Shown here piece by piece: positions 1-8,492 of a stretch of DNA of 64,000 nt. Within the stretch, counting starts at the first letter, position 1. The number at the start of each line of letters is the position of its first letter. The stretch comes from Pistricoccus aurantiacus. Lineage in GTDB: Bacteria; Pseudomonadota; Gammaproteobacteria; Pseudomonadales; Halomonadaceae. A program made the position numbers and the translations under genes. The stretch lies in the NCBI RefSeq assembly GCF_042682565.1, contig NZ_JBHUIC010000001.1; one strand, written 5' to 3'. Under the pieces are notes generated by a model, which worked only from the letters and a program-made list of their open reading frames with translations, ran no database searches and was not told where the DNA came from.

Positions 1-518
1 ACGAAGGAGGTGATGACCGAGCTTTCGGGGGTCTTCTCTACGATGCGGAAAGCGCGTTCGCCCTGCCAGCCGCCGGGGCGCTTGGCGAACTCGTGATATC
101 GCTTGGCTTCCAGTTCGGTCAGAAGCCCCGCCAGCTCTTCATAGAGCGCGCCCCAGGCATCGGCGATCTCCGGGGTCACCGCATCGCCCAGGACTTCCGC
201 CACCGCCGCCAAAAGGCACTCGCCGACGATGGGATACTGATCCGGGCGAATATTCAGCGACACATGCTTTTCCACCACCGTGGCCAGGGTCGCCTTGACC
301 TTCTCCGGCTCCTTGCGCAGCTGCACGTAGGCCAGTACTGCGCCGGCCAACACACGAGGCTGGCCGCCATCCGCCTGATGCGCCTGATTGAACAACGGCT
401 TGATTTCCGGATAGCGCTCGAACATCAAGGGATAGAAGCGCTGAGTGATGGTATCCAGATGTTCCGCCACCAGCGGCGCGGTGGCTTCGATCAGTTGCTC
501 TTGCTTGGCTGTCAGCAT
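1..518 (-). CDS. hmp: Flavohaemoglobin (nitric oxide dioxygenase), C-terminus outside window
   Basis: Hmp oxidises NO to nitrate with O2 and NAD(P)H, using haem and FAD. The visible 172 residues hold the whole globin domain, including the proximal-His region reading EKHMSLNI and IVGECLL, and the beginning of the FAD-binding domain (WQGERAF). The reductase half is cut off by the window edge. The start at 518 is preceded by an AGGAG ribosome site. An NsrR-type palindrome lies 32 bp upstream, which agrees with NO-induced expression. Its place beside a nitrite reductase locus fits a role in removing NO that escapes from denitrification. Confidence 0.93.
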   Translation of the reverse strand, partial: MLTAKQEQLIEATAPLVAEHLDTITQRFYPLMFERYPEIKPLFNQAHQADGGQPRVLAGAVLAYVQLRKEPEKVKATLATVVEKHVSLNIRPDQYPIVGECLLAAVAEVLGDAVTPEIADAWGALYEELAGLLTELEAKRYHEFAKRPGGWQGERAFRIVEKTPESSVITSF

Positions 519-549
519 GGGGACTCCTCAGGGGTTGAGTTCGATTTAT

Positions 550-572
550 ATGATGCTTTTTATATGCATCTT
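550..572. promoter_or_regulatory. NsrR operator upstream of hmp
   Basis: The 23-bp palindrome has arms ATGATGC and GCATCTT separated by 9 AT-rich bases. The family consensus is AAGATGC-N9-GCATCTT, so there is one mismatch in one arm. NsrR is an NO-sensing Fe-S repressor. The position directly upstream of hmp makes this assignment strong. Confidence 0.85.
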
Positions 573-660
573 ATTATACCCGAACTAGGTGAAATAGTGT
601 CTAGCAGACAAACTGTCGCAGTGTTTCTGCCGAAGATTCCGACAATCATGACTTCTCTTG

Positions 661-684
661 ACGTCTTTCTGCTCTACAAGACGT
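661..684 (-). terminator. Small hairpin after the DUF457-type hydrolase gene
   Basis: ACGTCTT and AAGACGT form 7-bp arms around a 10-base loop, 24 bases beyond the stop codon of the minus-strand gene. There is no clear U-tract, so termination is only a suggestion. Confidence 0.3.
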
Positions 685-707
685 TTCCTTGGGCTGACCT
701 ATAGGGC

Positions 708-1775
708 CTATCGATCCGGCAAGCTGTCCTTGGGTACCGTCACTTGGGCGGAACCAATACCGGGTCCAGATTTCCCCGGCAGCTGATAGCGAAGATCCAC
801 AAAGCGCACGATCCAGCCGTCCACGCTTTCTTCCACTTCCCAGTAGGGATAACGCATCCAGTTGACGAAACCGCGAATCGACGCCGACTCCAAGGCCGCC
901 TGCACGATAGAATCGGGTGCCCCACGCGGCAGCTCAACGGTTTTTCCATTCGCCTCGACGACCCGGTAGAAAGTGTCATGGACCAGCACGATACGATGCG
1001 AGAACGGCTGTCCGGCCAAGGGGTTGGCCTGAACCTCCCGTGGCGTCGCGAAGCGCTCCGCCGCCAGATTTTCCGCCAGCCGCGCCGCGCCATAAGCCGC
1101 GCACGCATAGATGACCAGCGCTACCACACCGACGCGCGCCACCAGTCGTCCCAAGTCTCGGGCATGGTTGCGCCAGCGCAGTATCGCAAGCGCCGCCAGC
1201 GCGGCGCACCAGAGCAGCTTGCCCTCCAGGGGGACATGGCCGGTGCCCAGCACGAGCAGGCTGGCAAGCATTGCCAGTATCAGCCAGCCGGCCATGGCCC
1301 CATGACGCTTCGAGCGGGCCAGAAACACTCCTGCCGCGGTCAACAGCCATACCCACGGATCGATGATGAACAGCGTATCGCCATAGAACCAGCGCCCCTC
1401 GAAAGGCATGAGCAGGCGCACGCCGTAGGTATTCAGCCAGTCCAGCAGCGGATGCGTCCATACCGCCAGAAAACTGAGCCCAAGCACCACGCCCGGGCGA
1501 AACGGCGGCGCTCCAGGCTTCGAGGATCGACGCCAGCGATGCCAGAGCCAGATGGCGCAGGCCAATAGCAGCGGCAATACGATAAGCGCGAGAATGCCGT
1601 GGCTCCAGCCGCGGCGAAAATACAACGAGGCGTCTTCCCCCCAGAGGTGCGCGATCACATCGATATCCGGCAGGTTGGCGCCGACTATCAAAGTAGGAGT
1701 GGCATAGCGAGTCAAACGCTTGAGACCGGTCTCCGCCAGGACCGCGCCAACCAGGGTATGTGCGACTGGATCCAT
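708..1775 (-). CDS. YbcI/DUF457-type membrane-bound metal-dependent hydrolase
   Basis: The 355-residue protein begins MDPVAHTLVGA and has the conserved His/Asp pattern of the family early on (PDIDVIAHL, then RRGWSHG and HPLLDWLNTYG). Several hydrophobic segments follow, about residues 50-200. Family members are inner-membrane proteins with a predicted metal-dependent hydrolase site; the substrate is unknown. The start at 1775 was chosen over one 36 bases upstream because AAGGA sits just before it and the family begins MDP. The C-terminal third is soluble and less conserved. It is monocistronic here. Confidence 0.75.
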   Translation of the reverse strand: MDPVAHTLVGAVLAETGLKRLTRYATPTLIVGANLPDIDVIAHLWGEDASLYFRRGWSHGILALIVLPLLLACAIWLWHRWRRSSKPGAPPFRPGVVLGLSFLAVWTHPLLDWLNTYGVRLLMPFEGRWFYGDTLFIIDPWVWLLTAAGVFLARSKRHGAMAGWLILAMLASLLVLGTGHVPLEGKLLWCAALAALAILRWRNHARDLGRLVARVGVVALVIYACAAYGAARLAENLAAERFATPREVQANPLAGQPFSHRIVLVHDTFYRVVEANGKTVELPRGAPDSIVQAALESASIRGFVNWMRYPYWEVEESVDGWIVRFVDLRYQLPGKSGPGIGSAQVTVPKDSLPDR

Positions 1776-1888
1776 GAATATCCTTGCAGATGGAATAGAA
1801 GGTTTGGCCAACCACCGGCTGCATGACAGGAATAATCACGGTGCCGATGATCGAACCCCGGTATTTTTCAGCTTCGGTTATTACCGGG

Positions 1889-1933
1889 TGAGCCAAATAA
1901 CGATATCATTCGGCTCATGGAGTGAGCCGAATG
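1889..1933. repeat. Triple TGAGCCRAAT repeat / 11-bp inverted repeat
   Basis: TGAGCCAAAT (1889-1898), its inverse ATTCGGCTCA (1908-1917) and TGAGCCGAAT (1923-1932) are phased in 45 bp. The last two make a perfect 11-bp inverted repeat with a 5-base centre. This looks like an operator for a winged-helix regulator. It lies immediately upstream of, and overlapping, the Fic-family remnant, which carries a winged-helix segment. Confidence 0.5.
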
Positions 1934-2090
1934 GACTGCCTAGATTCGGAGACGCCGATCTACGTACGGCCGGAACAGGTCAAGGTACTCCATCGTTTAC
2001 TGGACGGCGGCGAACGCGGTTTCAAGCAGGGTATCAGCGCTTCTCAGTACCAGAAGGTCGCCAAGGTAAGCAAGGCAACCGCCAGTCGCT
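1922..2090 (+). pseudogene. Fic-family protein remnant (C-terminal winged helix)
   Basis: An open stretch of about 55 codons reads like the C-terminal part of Fic/DUF4172-type proteins (RPEQVKVLHRLLDGG and GISASQYQKVAKVSKATAS). The Fic domain with its HPFxxGNGR motif is missing, and homology stops abruptly at about 2090, right beside the stop codon of the convergent molybdenum enzyme gene. I read this as a deletion remnant. It could be read from GTG at 1922 or ATG at 1931, but a functional product is unlikely. Confidence 0.6.
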
Positions 2091-2091
2091 T

Positions 2092-4293
2092 TCAGCTTTC
2101 CATGAGCTTATCCAGGGTGATCGGCAGATCCCGAATGCGCTTGCCGGTGGCATGATGGACCGCGTTGCCGATGGCGGCGGCGATACCGGTCAGGCCGATC
2201 TCTCCTATCCCGCGGGCACCGAACTCGTTGAAGGCGTAATCCGGGTTGTCGAGCAGCTCCACGTCGATCTCCGGCATGTCCGCGTGACATGGCACGATGT
2301 AGTCCGCGTAGTTGTTGTTGATCAGCCGTCCGTCTCGCGGGTCGTAGTCGAGCTTTTCAGTCAGGGCCATGCCGATGCCCATGACGATGCTGCCCTCGAC
2401 CTGGTTGCGCGCCGCGGAGGGGTTGATCGCCCGACCGATATCGATACTGCTGACTACCCGCGCTACCCGGATACGCGAGATACCCGGGTCCCAGCGCACT
2501 TCGACGAAATGCGCGCCGAAGGAACGAAAGCTGTACTGCCCTTTTTCATCTCCCGGTGCGGCCTGGCCTTCACCATTGACGCTGCCGAGCTTCTGCCCGT
2601 CTAGAATCTCGCCAAAGCTGACCCGCTTGCCTTGCTTGTCCATCAGGGCCCCGCCTTCGACCTCGAGGCTTTCCGGATCGCTGCCTTCAAACGCGCCGTT
2701 TTCGCCGATGGCGACTTCCTTCAAGGCATCGAAGGCATCGCGCAGCGCCGCGGCTACCGCGGGCAAGGCAGTGGCGGTCACCATGGAACCACCGGAGAGC
2801 GGTCCTGCTGGCAAGCTGGATTCTCCCAGACTTACCTCGATGTCCTTGAGGGGCACGCCGGAGAGCTCCGCCACGGTCTGCGCCACGACGGTATAGGTGC
2901 CGGTGCCGATATCCTGGGTGCCGCAGGCGGCCAGCACGCTGCCGTCCGCTCGCAGTTCGACCCGGGCGCTACAGGGCATGCGCATGGCGGGCCAGGAACT
3001 AGTCGCCATGCCCCAGCCGAGGATCTCGTCCCCATCGCGCATGGCCCCAGGGGTGGGGTCGCGCTTTTCCCAGCCGAAGCGTTTGGCAGCGCTGGCATAG
3101 CAGTCGTCCAGATGCTTGCTGGACCAGGGCAGTCCATTCGCCGGATCCTTTTCCGCATGGTTACGCCGACGCAGCTCGAGCGGGTCCATGTCCAGAGCGA
3201 TGGCCAGCTCGTCCAGGGCGGTTTCCAGGGCGTAAATACCCGAGGTCTCTCCCGGCCCGCGCATGGGGCATGGGGTGCCGTGATTCACTTCCAACAGGCG
3301 CTGGCTGGTCGCCAGGTTGTCGCAGGCATACAGGCTCGGGGTCGCCGATCCCACGGCGTCGACATAACGATGCACGAAGGAAGTTTCCGTGGTGCTGTCG
3401 TGACGGATCGACAGCAGCTTGCCGTCACGCGCCGCAGCCAAGCGCAGCCGCTGACGAGATGCCGGGCGGTTGCCACCGCTTTCCATGTCCTGCTGGCGCG
3501 GCAGGATGGTCTTGACCGGCCGCCCCAGCATCTGGGCGGCGCCGGCGGTGGCTACCGCGTGGGGCCACATGAACAGCTTGTTGCCAAAGCCCGAGCCGAT
3601 GTAGTGGGAGATCACCTCGACGCTCTCGTCAGGCAGGCCGAAGATGCGCGCCATGGCCTTGTGCTGATAGACCACCCCCTGGCTAGATTCATGCACGATC
3701 AGCCGCTCGTCTCGCCACTCGGCGAGCGTCGCGTGCATCTCCATCTGCATATGGCTTTCGGCGGCGATCTGGTAGGTGTGATCGACCCTGACCGGCGCCT
3801 TGTCGAAAGCGTTGTCAGGATCGCCACGAGAAACGCCTTGGGAGTCGAGTAAATCGCCTTCCTGGTCCGTATCGAGCAGGCTCGCCATCGCATCCGATTC
3901 CTGTCGATAGTCCGCCCGCACCGCGTAAGCCGCGGCCCGAGCCTGCTCGAAGGTTTCCGCCACCACCAGGGCGATGTACTGGCCGTCGTAGTAGATGCGT
4001 TCGTCCTCGAAAGGCAGGCGCACCTCGCTGACCTGATCCTGATGCGCCGAACTGCTGGGGGAGCGATACAGGGCGGGAAAATGCCCGTGGTGGAAGATAT
4101 CCACGACCCCGGGCATGGCTCGCGCGGTGTCCAGATGCAGCGTTTCCAGCACGCCATGAGCGATGCTCGCCGGCACCGGATAGCCATAAAGCATATCCTG
4201 TGCCCGCCAGTCGACGGTGTAGTCGGCTTGGCCCGTCAACTTGAACTCGCCGTCCACCCGGGGGGTGCGATGACCGATGACCTTCGTATCCAT
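2092..4293 (-). CDS. paoC: Molybdopterin-binding subunit of xanthine-dehydrogenase-family aldehyde oxidoreductase
   Basis: The 733-residue protein has the length and layout of PaoC/YagR. An N-terminal a/b-hammerhead domain (from VIGHRTPRVDGEFKLTG) is followed by two molybdopterin-binding domains with motifs such as GSGFGNK, PMRGPGETSGIYALE and ARGIGEIGLTG near the end. The Glu in GIGEIG is the family's catalytic base. It should carry Mo-MCD and oxidise aldehydes. AAAGGA precedes the start. It is the last gene of paoABC, 12 bp after paoB. No XdhC/PaoD-type cofactor insertion gene follows; a Fic remnant abuts the stop codon instead. Confidence 0.85.
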   Translation of the reverse strand: MDTKVIGHRTPRVDGEFKLTGQADYTVDWRAQDMLYGYPVPASIAHGVLETLHLDTARAMPGVVDIFHHGHFPALYRSPSSSAHQDQVSEVRLPFEDERIYYDGQYIALVVAETFEQARAAAYAVRADYRQESDAMASLLDTDQEGDLLDSQGVSRGDPDNAFDKAPVRVDHTYQIAAESHMQMEMHATLAEWRDERLIVHESSQGVVYQHKAMARIFGLPDESVEVISHYIGSGFGNKLFMWPHAVATAGAAQMLGRPVKTILPRQQDMESGGNRPASRQRLRLAAARDGKLLSIRHDSTTETSFVHRYVDAVGSATPSLYACDNLATSQRLLEVNHGTPCPMRGPGETSGIYALETALDELAIALDMDPLELRRRNHAEKDPANGLPWSSKHLDDCYASAAKRFGWEKRDPTPGAMRDGDEILGWGMATSSWPAMRMPCSARVELRADGSVLAACGTQDIGTGTYTVVAQTVAELSGVPLKDIEVSLGESSLPAGPLSGGSMVTATALPAVAAALRDAFDALKEVAIGENGAFEGSDPESLEVEGGALMDKQGKRVSFGEILDGQKLGSVNGEGQAAPGDEKGQYSFRSFGAHFVEVRWDPGISRIRVARVVSSIDIGRAINPSAARNQVEGSIVMGIGMALTEKLDYDPRDGRLINNNYADYIVPCHADMPEIDVELLDNPDYAFNEFGARGIGEIGLTGIAAAIGNAVHHATGKRIRDLPITLDKLMES

Positions 4294-4305
4294 GCTGGAA
4301 ATCCT

Positions 4306-5304
4306 TTAGCTATCCGTTGCTGCCTGGGTGGCTTTTTCGAAAGCGCGCACAATGGCCTGGCGCGCAAGCGGCACCTTGAAGGCGTTGTGTTGACGAGGAA
4401 GCGCATCCGAAAGCGCGATCTCCGCCGCCTTGGCAAAGCTTTCGGTTTCGGCGGGCCAGCTCTTGAGCACCTGTTCCGCCTCGATGGCACGCCAGGGCTT
4501 GGTGGCGACGCCGCCCAGGGCGAGCCGCGCATCGCGAATCACGCCATCCTCGACAACCACCATCGCCGCCGCGGAGGCCAGGGCAAATTCATAGGAAGCC
4601 CGATCCCGCAGCTTGAGGTAGTGAGCACCGCCGCCTTCGATCGGCGCGTCCAGAGTGACATGCGTGATCAACTCACCAGGCTCGAGCTCGTGTTCGAGAT
4701 CCGGCCGATCCCCGGGCAGCCGGTGAAAGTCCTCGAACGCAATATCGCGAGTGTCATCGAGACCTTCGAGGGTCAAAGTCGCCCCCAGGGCCGCCAGGGC
4801 CACGCACATGTCCGAGGGATGAGTGGCGATGCAGTGCTCGCTGGTACCCAGCAGCGCGTGCATGCGATTGATCCCTTCGAAGGCGTCGCAGCCGCTGCCG
4901 GGCTCACGCTTGTTGCAGGCCGCTGCAACGTCGCGAAAATAGGGGCAGCGGGTGCGCTGCATGATATTGCCGGCGGTGGAGGCCATATTGCGAAGCTGCG
5001 TCGAGGCGCCGGCCAGAATCGCCTGGGAAAGCAGCGGATAGCGCGCGGTCACCAGCGGGTGGTGGGCGAGATCGGTATTGCTGACCAGGGCGCCGATGCG
5101 CAGTCGACCGTCGTCGAGTTCTTCGACCTCTCGCAGCGGCAGGCGGTTGACGTCGATGATTCGGCTCGGTCGCATCACGTCGAGCTTGACCAGATCGATC
5201 AGGGTGGTACCGCCGGCGATATAGGACGATTCCGACTCATCGTCCTGCGATCCGGCGACCGCTTGATCGATGCTCTCGGCAGAAGAAAAGGCAAAGGTTC
5301 TCAT
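4306..5304 (-). CDS. paoB: FAD and [4Fe-4S] subunit of aldehyde oxidoreductase
   Basis: The 332-residue protein is an FAD-binding PCMH-type domain with AGGTTLIDL (about 30-38) and ASTAGNIMQ (about 108-116). Between the two FAD lobes it carries four cysteines (120, 130, 139, 158) in an insertion, the arrangement that holds an additional [4Fe-4S] cluster in E. coli PaoB and related enzymes. It passes electrons between the 2Fe-2S subunit and FAD. The start at 5304 overlaps the paoA stop by ATGA, indicating translational coupling. Confidence 0.87.
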   Translation of the reverse strand: MRTFAFSSAESIDQAVAGSQDDESESSYIAGGTTLIDLVKLDVMRPSRIIDVNRLPLREVEELDDGRLRIGALVSNTDLAHHPLVTARYPLLSQAILAGASTQLRNMASTAGNIMQRTRCPYFRDVAAACNKREPGSGCDAFEGINRMHALLGTSEHCIATHPSDMCVALAALGATLTLEGLDDTRDIAFEDFHRLPGDRPDLEHELEPGELITHVTLDAPIEGGGAHYLKLRDRASYEFALASAAAMVVVEDGVIRDARLALGGVATKPWRAIEAEQVLKSWPAETESFAKAAEIALSDALPRQHNAFKVPLARQAIVRAFEKATQAATDS

Positions 5305-5825
5305 AAGGAATCGCCCTCTGCCTGCACCTGCCCTCGCGCCGACTGAATGGCGGCAAGAATGTTCTTGTAGGCGCCGCAGCGGCAGATATTGCCGCTCATC
5401 GCCTCCCGCACCGCCGCATCGCTGGTGCCGATATGCGCGTCTTCGAGCAGCGCCGAGGCGGACATCATCTGGCCCGGGGTGCAGAAACCGCACTGGTAGG
5501 CGTCCTGTTCGAGAAAGGCCTGCTGCACCGGATGCAGCCCCGCCTCGCTTGCCAGGCCCTCGATGGTGGTGATTTCACTTCCTTCGCACATCACCGCCAG
5601 CTTCAGGCAGGAATTGATCGCCTGGCCGTCCATCCGCACCGTGCAAGCCCCGCACTGGCCATGATCGCAGCCCTTCTTGGTGCCGGTCAGGCCGAGCCGG
5701 TCCCGCAGCGCATCCAGCAGCACCACGTTGGGGGGAATCGTCAGCGGGTGCGCCTCGCCGTTGACGGTGAGCGTCACCGATGTTTCGCCGCCTGACGCGA
5801 CGCTCTGTTGATGATGGTCCTTCAT
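5301..5825 (-). CDS. paoA: [2Fe-2S] subunit of aldehyde oxidoreductase
   Basis: The 174-residue protein has a plant-type 2Fe-2S ferredoxin domain (C53, C58, C61, C73 in GCDHGQCGACTV) followed by the helical 2Fe-2S domain with CGFCTPGQM and CRCG. It is the electron entry/exit subunit of the PaoABC heterotrimer. E. coli PaoA carries a Tat signal that exports the enzyme. Here the N-terminus has no twin-arginine motif or hydrophobic stretch, so the enzyme is probably cytoplasmic. First gene of the operon. Confidence 0.87.
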   Translation of the reverse strand: MKDHHQQSVASGGETSVTLTVNGEAHPLTIPPNVVLLDALRDRLGLTGTKKGCDHGQCGACTVRMDGQAINSCLKLAVMCEGSEITTIEGLASEAGLHPVQQAFLEQDAYQCGFCTPGQMMSASALLEDAHIGTSDAAVREAMSGNICRCGAYKNILAAIQSARGQVQAEGDSL

Positions 5826-5969
5826 GGTCTTCTCCTCGTCATTGCCAGGCGATCCGCGGCACGCACGGTTCGTTCCACGTATCGTTCATCAAACTTAGGA
5901 GAACATCGATAATGAAACAATACCCGCTTTTACGGTGACCCGAACCTGGCCAGCGACGACAGCAACGAA

Positions 5970-5993
5970 ATCGGCGCCGGAGACGGCGCCGAT
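5970..5993 (-). terminator. Stem-loop after nirN
   Basis: ATCGGCGCC and GGCGCCGAT form a perfect 9-bp stem with a 6-base loop, 27 bases after the nirN stop. The minus-strand flank is only mildly T-rich (TTTCG). It is the likely end of the nir transcript. Confidence 0.5.
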
Positions 5994-6019
5994 ATCAACA
6001 ATCCCTGCAAGCTTTACAT

Positions 6020-7600
6020 TCAGTGGCTCGTACCTTCCTCATAGCGGGTCTTGTTCCAGACGTTGTACTTGCCGGAGGGCTTGTCCATGGGAATGCGCTC
6101 GAGCTCTTCCAGGGTCTTGGCGTCGTAGACGATCACCGCGCCGTCCCGATCCCAGATGCTCAGCAGCAGCTTCTCGCCGCGCCGGTCGAACTCCACGTGG
6201 GCAGCGGTCTTGCCCGGGGCGGGCGCGAGCGTCTTGACGATCTCGAGACTCTGCTTGTCGATCACGTGCACCTTTTCGCTGTTGGGACCGAAGAACACGT
6301 CTACCCAGGCGTAGGGAGAATTCTCGTGGCTTCGCATGAAGAAGCCCGGGCCTTGAGTCTCGATATTCTTGACCAGGGACCAGTCCTGCATGTCGAACAC
6401 GGACACCAGGCCCTTGTTGAGGTGGGGAATCGCCATCACTCGGCGACCGTCGAGCATCCAGGTCACCCCGGCGCCCAGGTGCGGCATGCCTTCCAAGGGG
6501 AGATCGGCGATCTTCTCGCCGCTGTCGAGATCGATCACCCGGGCGCCCTGCCCCCCTCGAGCGGCGCCCACCAGATAGCGATATTCAGGGCCGAAAAAGA
6601 AGTCGTCGAGATAGTCCTCCACGGCAATGCGCCGCACGTCGAAGTTGCCGGTGTCGTGGCTGCGCAGCGCCTCGATGGGTTCCTTCATGTGCCCGGTGGA
6701 GACCACCGGCGAGGTAGCCATCGGCCAGGGAATCTCCCAAACTTCCTTGATGTCCTTCAAGGCGGCGATGAAGCTGCCTCGCGGCGGTGCGGCGTAGACG
6801 GCGCTGACTCGAGAGCTCTCGCCGTTTTCGCCCACCGCCGGATAGACTTTCATCGGGTCCAGATTGTGAGCGTCGAACAGCACCAGGCTGTGGGGCAGAT
6901 AGTTGGCGGCCATCACGTAGCGGCCATCGCCGGAAACAGCGATATTGCGCATGTTGATGCCGGCACGCACTTCCGCGACCATCTCCTGGTTGTAGATGTC
7001 GTACTTGCTGATCCAGCCGTCCCGGGAGCCGAAGAACACGAAGCGTCCGTCCGGCGTGTACTTGGGACCGCCGTGCAGGGCGTAACGGCTCGGGAAGCGA
7101 TCGATGCGCTCGAAGCTGTCGCCGTCCAGCAGGCTGACGTGGTGATCGCCGGTTTCCACCACCAGAAACAGGTTCAACGGGTCCGCGTCGAAATTCGGCT
7201 CGTCCGGCAGGCTGCCATAGGGATGCATCACCTCATGGCTTTGCTTGATATCCGCCAAGGTCCAGGTGGGCTTTGATTCCGGCGGCGTATAGATCCACTC
7301 CGCCAGGGCCTGGCTCTCCTCCTCCGTCAGCTCGCTCGCGAAACCCGTCATCTGGGTCGCCGGGCGGCCTTCGCGAATCACCGTCAGGGCTTCGTCCTGC
7401 TTCAGTCGCGACAGGTTGCCCGGCAGCAGAGCCGGGCCCATGCCTCCCAGACGATCAATGCCATGACAGCTGGCGCAGTGGGCCTGATAAAGCTCCTGTA
7501 CATCCGCCGTTTTCTCATCTGCCTGCAGCGGCGATACCGCCAGCAGCGTACTTGACACCAAAAAGACTGCCGCGCTTCCGGCAAACCAAGGTTTCACCAT
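6020..7600 (-). CDS. nirN: NirN: c-haem / d1-domain dihydro-haem d1 dehydrogenase
   Basis: The 526-residue secreted protein has a signal peptide (about 1-27), a cytochrome c domain with CASCH at 42-46, and a long C-terminal d1-type beta-propeller (about 130-526). This architecture resembles NirS but is divergent and is characteristic of NirN, which catalyses the last step of haem d1 formation in the periplasm by introducing the acrylate double bond. It is the last gene of the minus-strand nir operon, with its start overlapping the nirE stop by 7 bp. NirS itself is a separate gene at 11849-13624, so this is not the reductase. Confidence 0.9.
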   Translation of the reverse strand: MVKPWFAGSAAVFLVSSTLLAVSPLQADEKTADVQELYQAHCASCHGIDRLGGMGPALLPGNLSRLKQDEALTVIREGRPATQMTGFASELTEEESQALAEWIYTPPESKPTWTLADIKQSHEVMHPYGSLPDEPNFDADPLNLFLVVETGDHHVSLLDGDSFERIDRFPSRYALHGGPKYTPDGRFVFFGSRDGWISKYDIYNQEMVAEVRAGINMRNIAVSGDGRYVMAANYLPHSLVLFDAHNLDPMKVYPAVGENGESSRVSAVYAAPPRGSFIAALKDIKEVWEIPWPMATSPVVSTGHMKEPIEALRSHDTGNFDVRRIAVEDYLDDFFFGPEYRYLVGAARGGQGARVIDLDSGEKIADLPLEGMPHLGAGVTWMLDGRRVMAIPHLNKGLVSVFDMQDWSLVKNIETQGPGFFMRSHENSPYAWVDVFFGPNSEKVHVIDKQSLEIVKTLAPAPGKTAAHVEFDRRGEKLLLSIWDRDGAVIVYDAKTLEELERIPMDKPSGKYNVWNKTRYEEGTSH

Positions 7601-8436
7601 GCCACCGCCTCGACCAGCTGATGAGTTTCCGCGCTGACATCCCGAGGACGGGCGACGGCCAGGGTTTCCGCCAGCCTCACCACCTCGCCGACCACGATAA
7701 GTGTCGGTGGCTTGAGTTCTTCCCGCTCGATGGTCGCCACCAGGTCGCTCAGAGTGGTCGACACCTGACGCTGCTCCGCGGTGGTGCCCCGCTCCACCAG
7801 GGCCACTGGATGCGACCCGGGGAGACCGCGCCCAGTCAATTCACGGCTGATCAGCGCGGCATTGGCCAGTCCCATGTAGAACACGATGGTCTGATGCGGC
7901 GCCGCCAGGGCCTCCCAGTTGAGTTCCAGGCAGTTGTCGCTCTTGCAGTGGCCGGTGACGAAGGTCACGCTCTGGGCGTGATCGCGATGGGTCAGCGGAA
8001 AGCCCGCGTAGGTGGAGCAGCCGGACGCCGAGGTAATACCCGGCACCACGCGAAAGGTCACGCCGTGCTCGATCAGGTATTCCGCCTCTTCGCCGCCGCG
8101 ACCGAAGATGAACGGATCGCCGCCTTTCAGGCGCACCACTCGCTTGCCCTGGCGCGAGAGCTCCACCATCAGCTCATTGGTCTGGGTCTGGGTCAAGGCG
8201 TGGCAGCGAGATGCCTTGCCCACGTAGTAGGTATCGGCATTCTCCGGTGCCATGTCCAGAATGTCCTGAGAGACCAGCCGATCGAACACCAGGCATTCCG
8301 CCTGCTGCAGAAGCGACAGGGCGCGCAGGGTGAGAAGCCCGGGATCGCCGGGGCCGGCACCGACAATGGCAACCTCGCCCCCTGCCAGAGGAGCCTCGGA
8401 GAGCCGATAACAGAAACGTCGCGTTTGAACGGTCAT
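7594..8436 (-). CDS. nirE: NirE: uroporphyrinogen-III C-methyltransferase for haem d1
   Basis: The 280-residue SAM-dependent tetrapyrrole methylase has the family motifs VGAGPGDPGLLTLRA near residue 25, VRLKGGDPFIFGRGGEE near 100 and VVPGITSASG. It makes precorrin-2, the entry step towards sirohaem and haem d1. No CysG-type NAD-dependent ferrochelatase domain is attached. The start at 8436 was chosen because GGGAG lies 9 bases before it and the length matches NirE. An in-frame ATG at 8493 overlaps the nirJ stop but has no ribosome site. Confidence 0.9.
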   Translation of the reverse strand: MTVQTRRFCYRLSEAPLAGGEVAIVGAGPGDPGLLTLRALSLLQQAECLVFDRLVSQDILDMAPENADTYYVGKASRCHALTQTQTNELMVELSRQGKRVVRLKGGDPFIFGRGGEEAEYLIEHGVTFRVVPGITSASGCSTYAGFPLTHRDHAQSVTFVTGHCKSDNCLELNWEALAAPHQTIVFYMGLANAALISRELTGRGLPGSHPVALVERGTTAEQRQVSTTLSDLVATIEREELKPPTLIVVGEVVRLAETLAVARPRDVSAETHQLVEAVAW

Positions 8437-8492
8437 GGTAGATATCTCCCGCAGCTCACGGTCAGGTTTTTTTATGAGCGCCAGGCTCGTCA

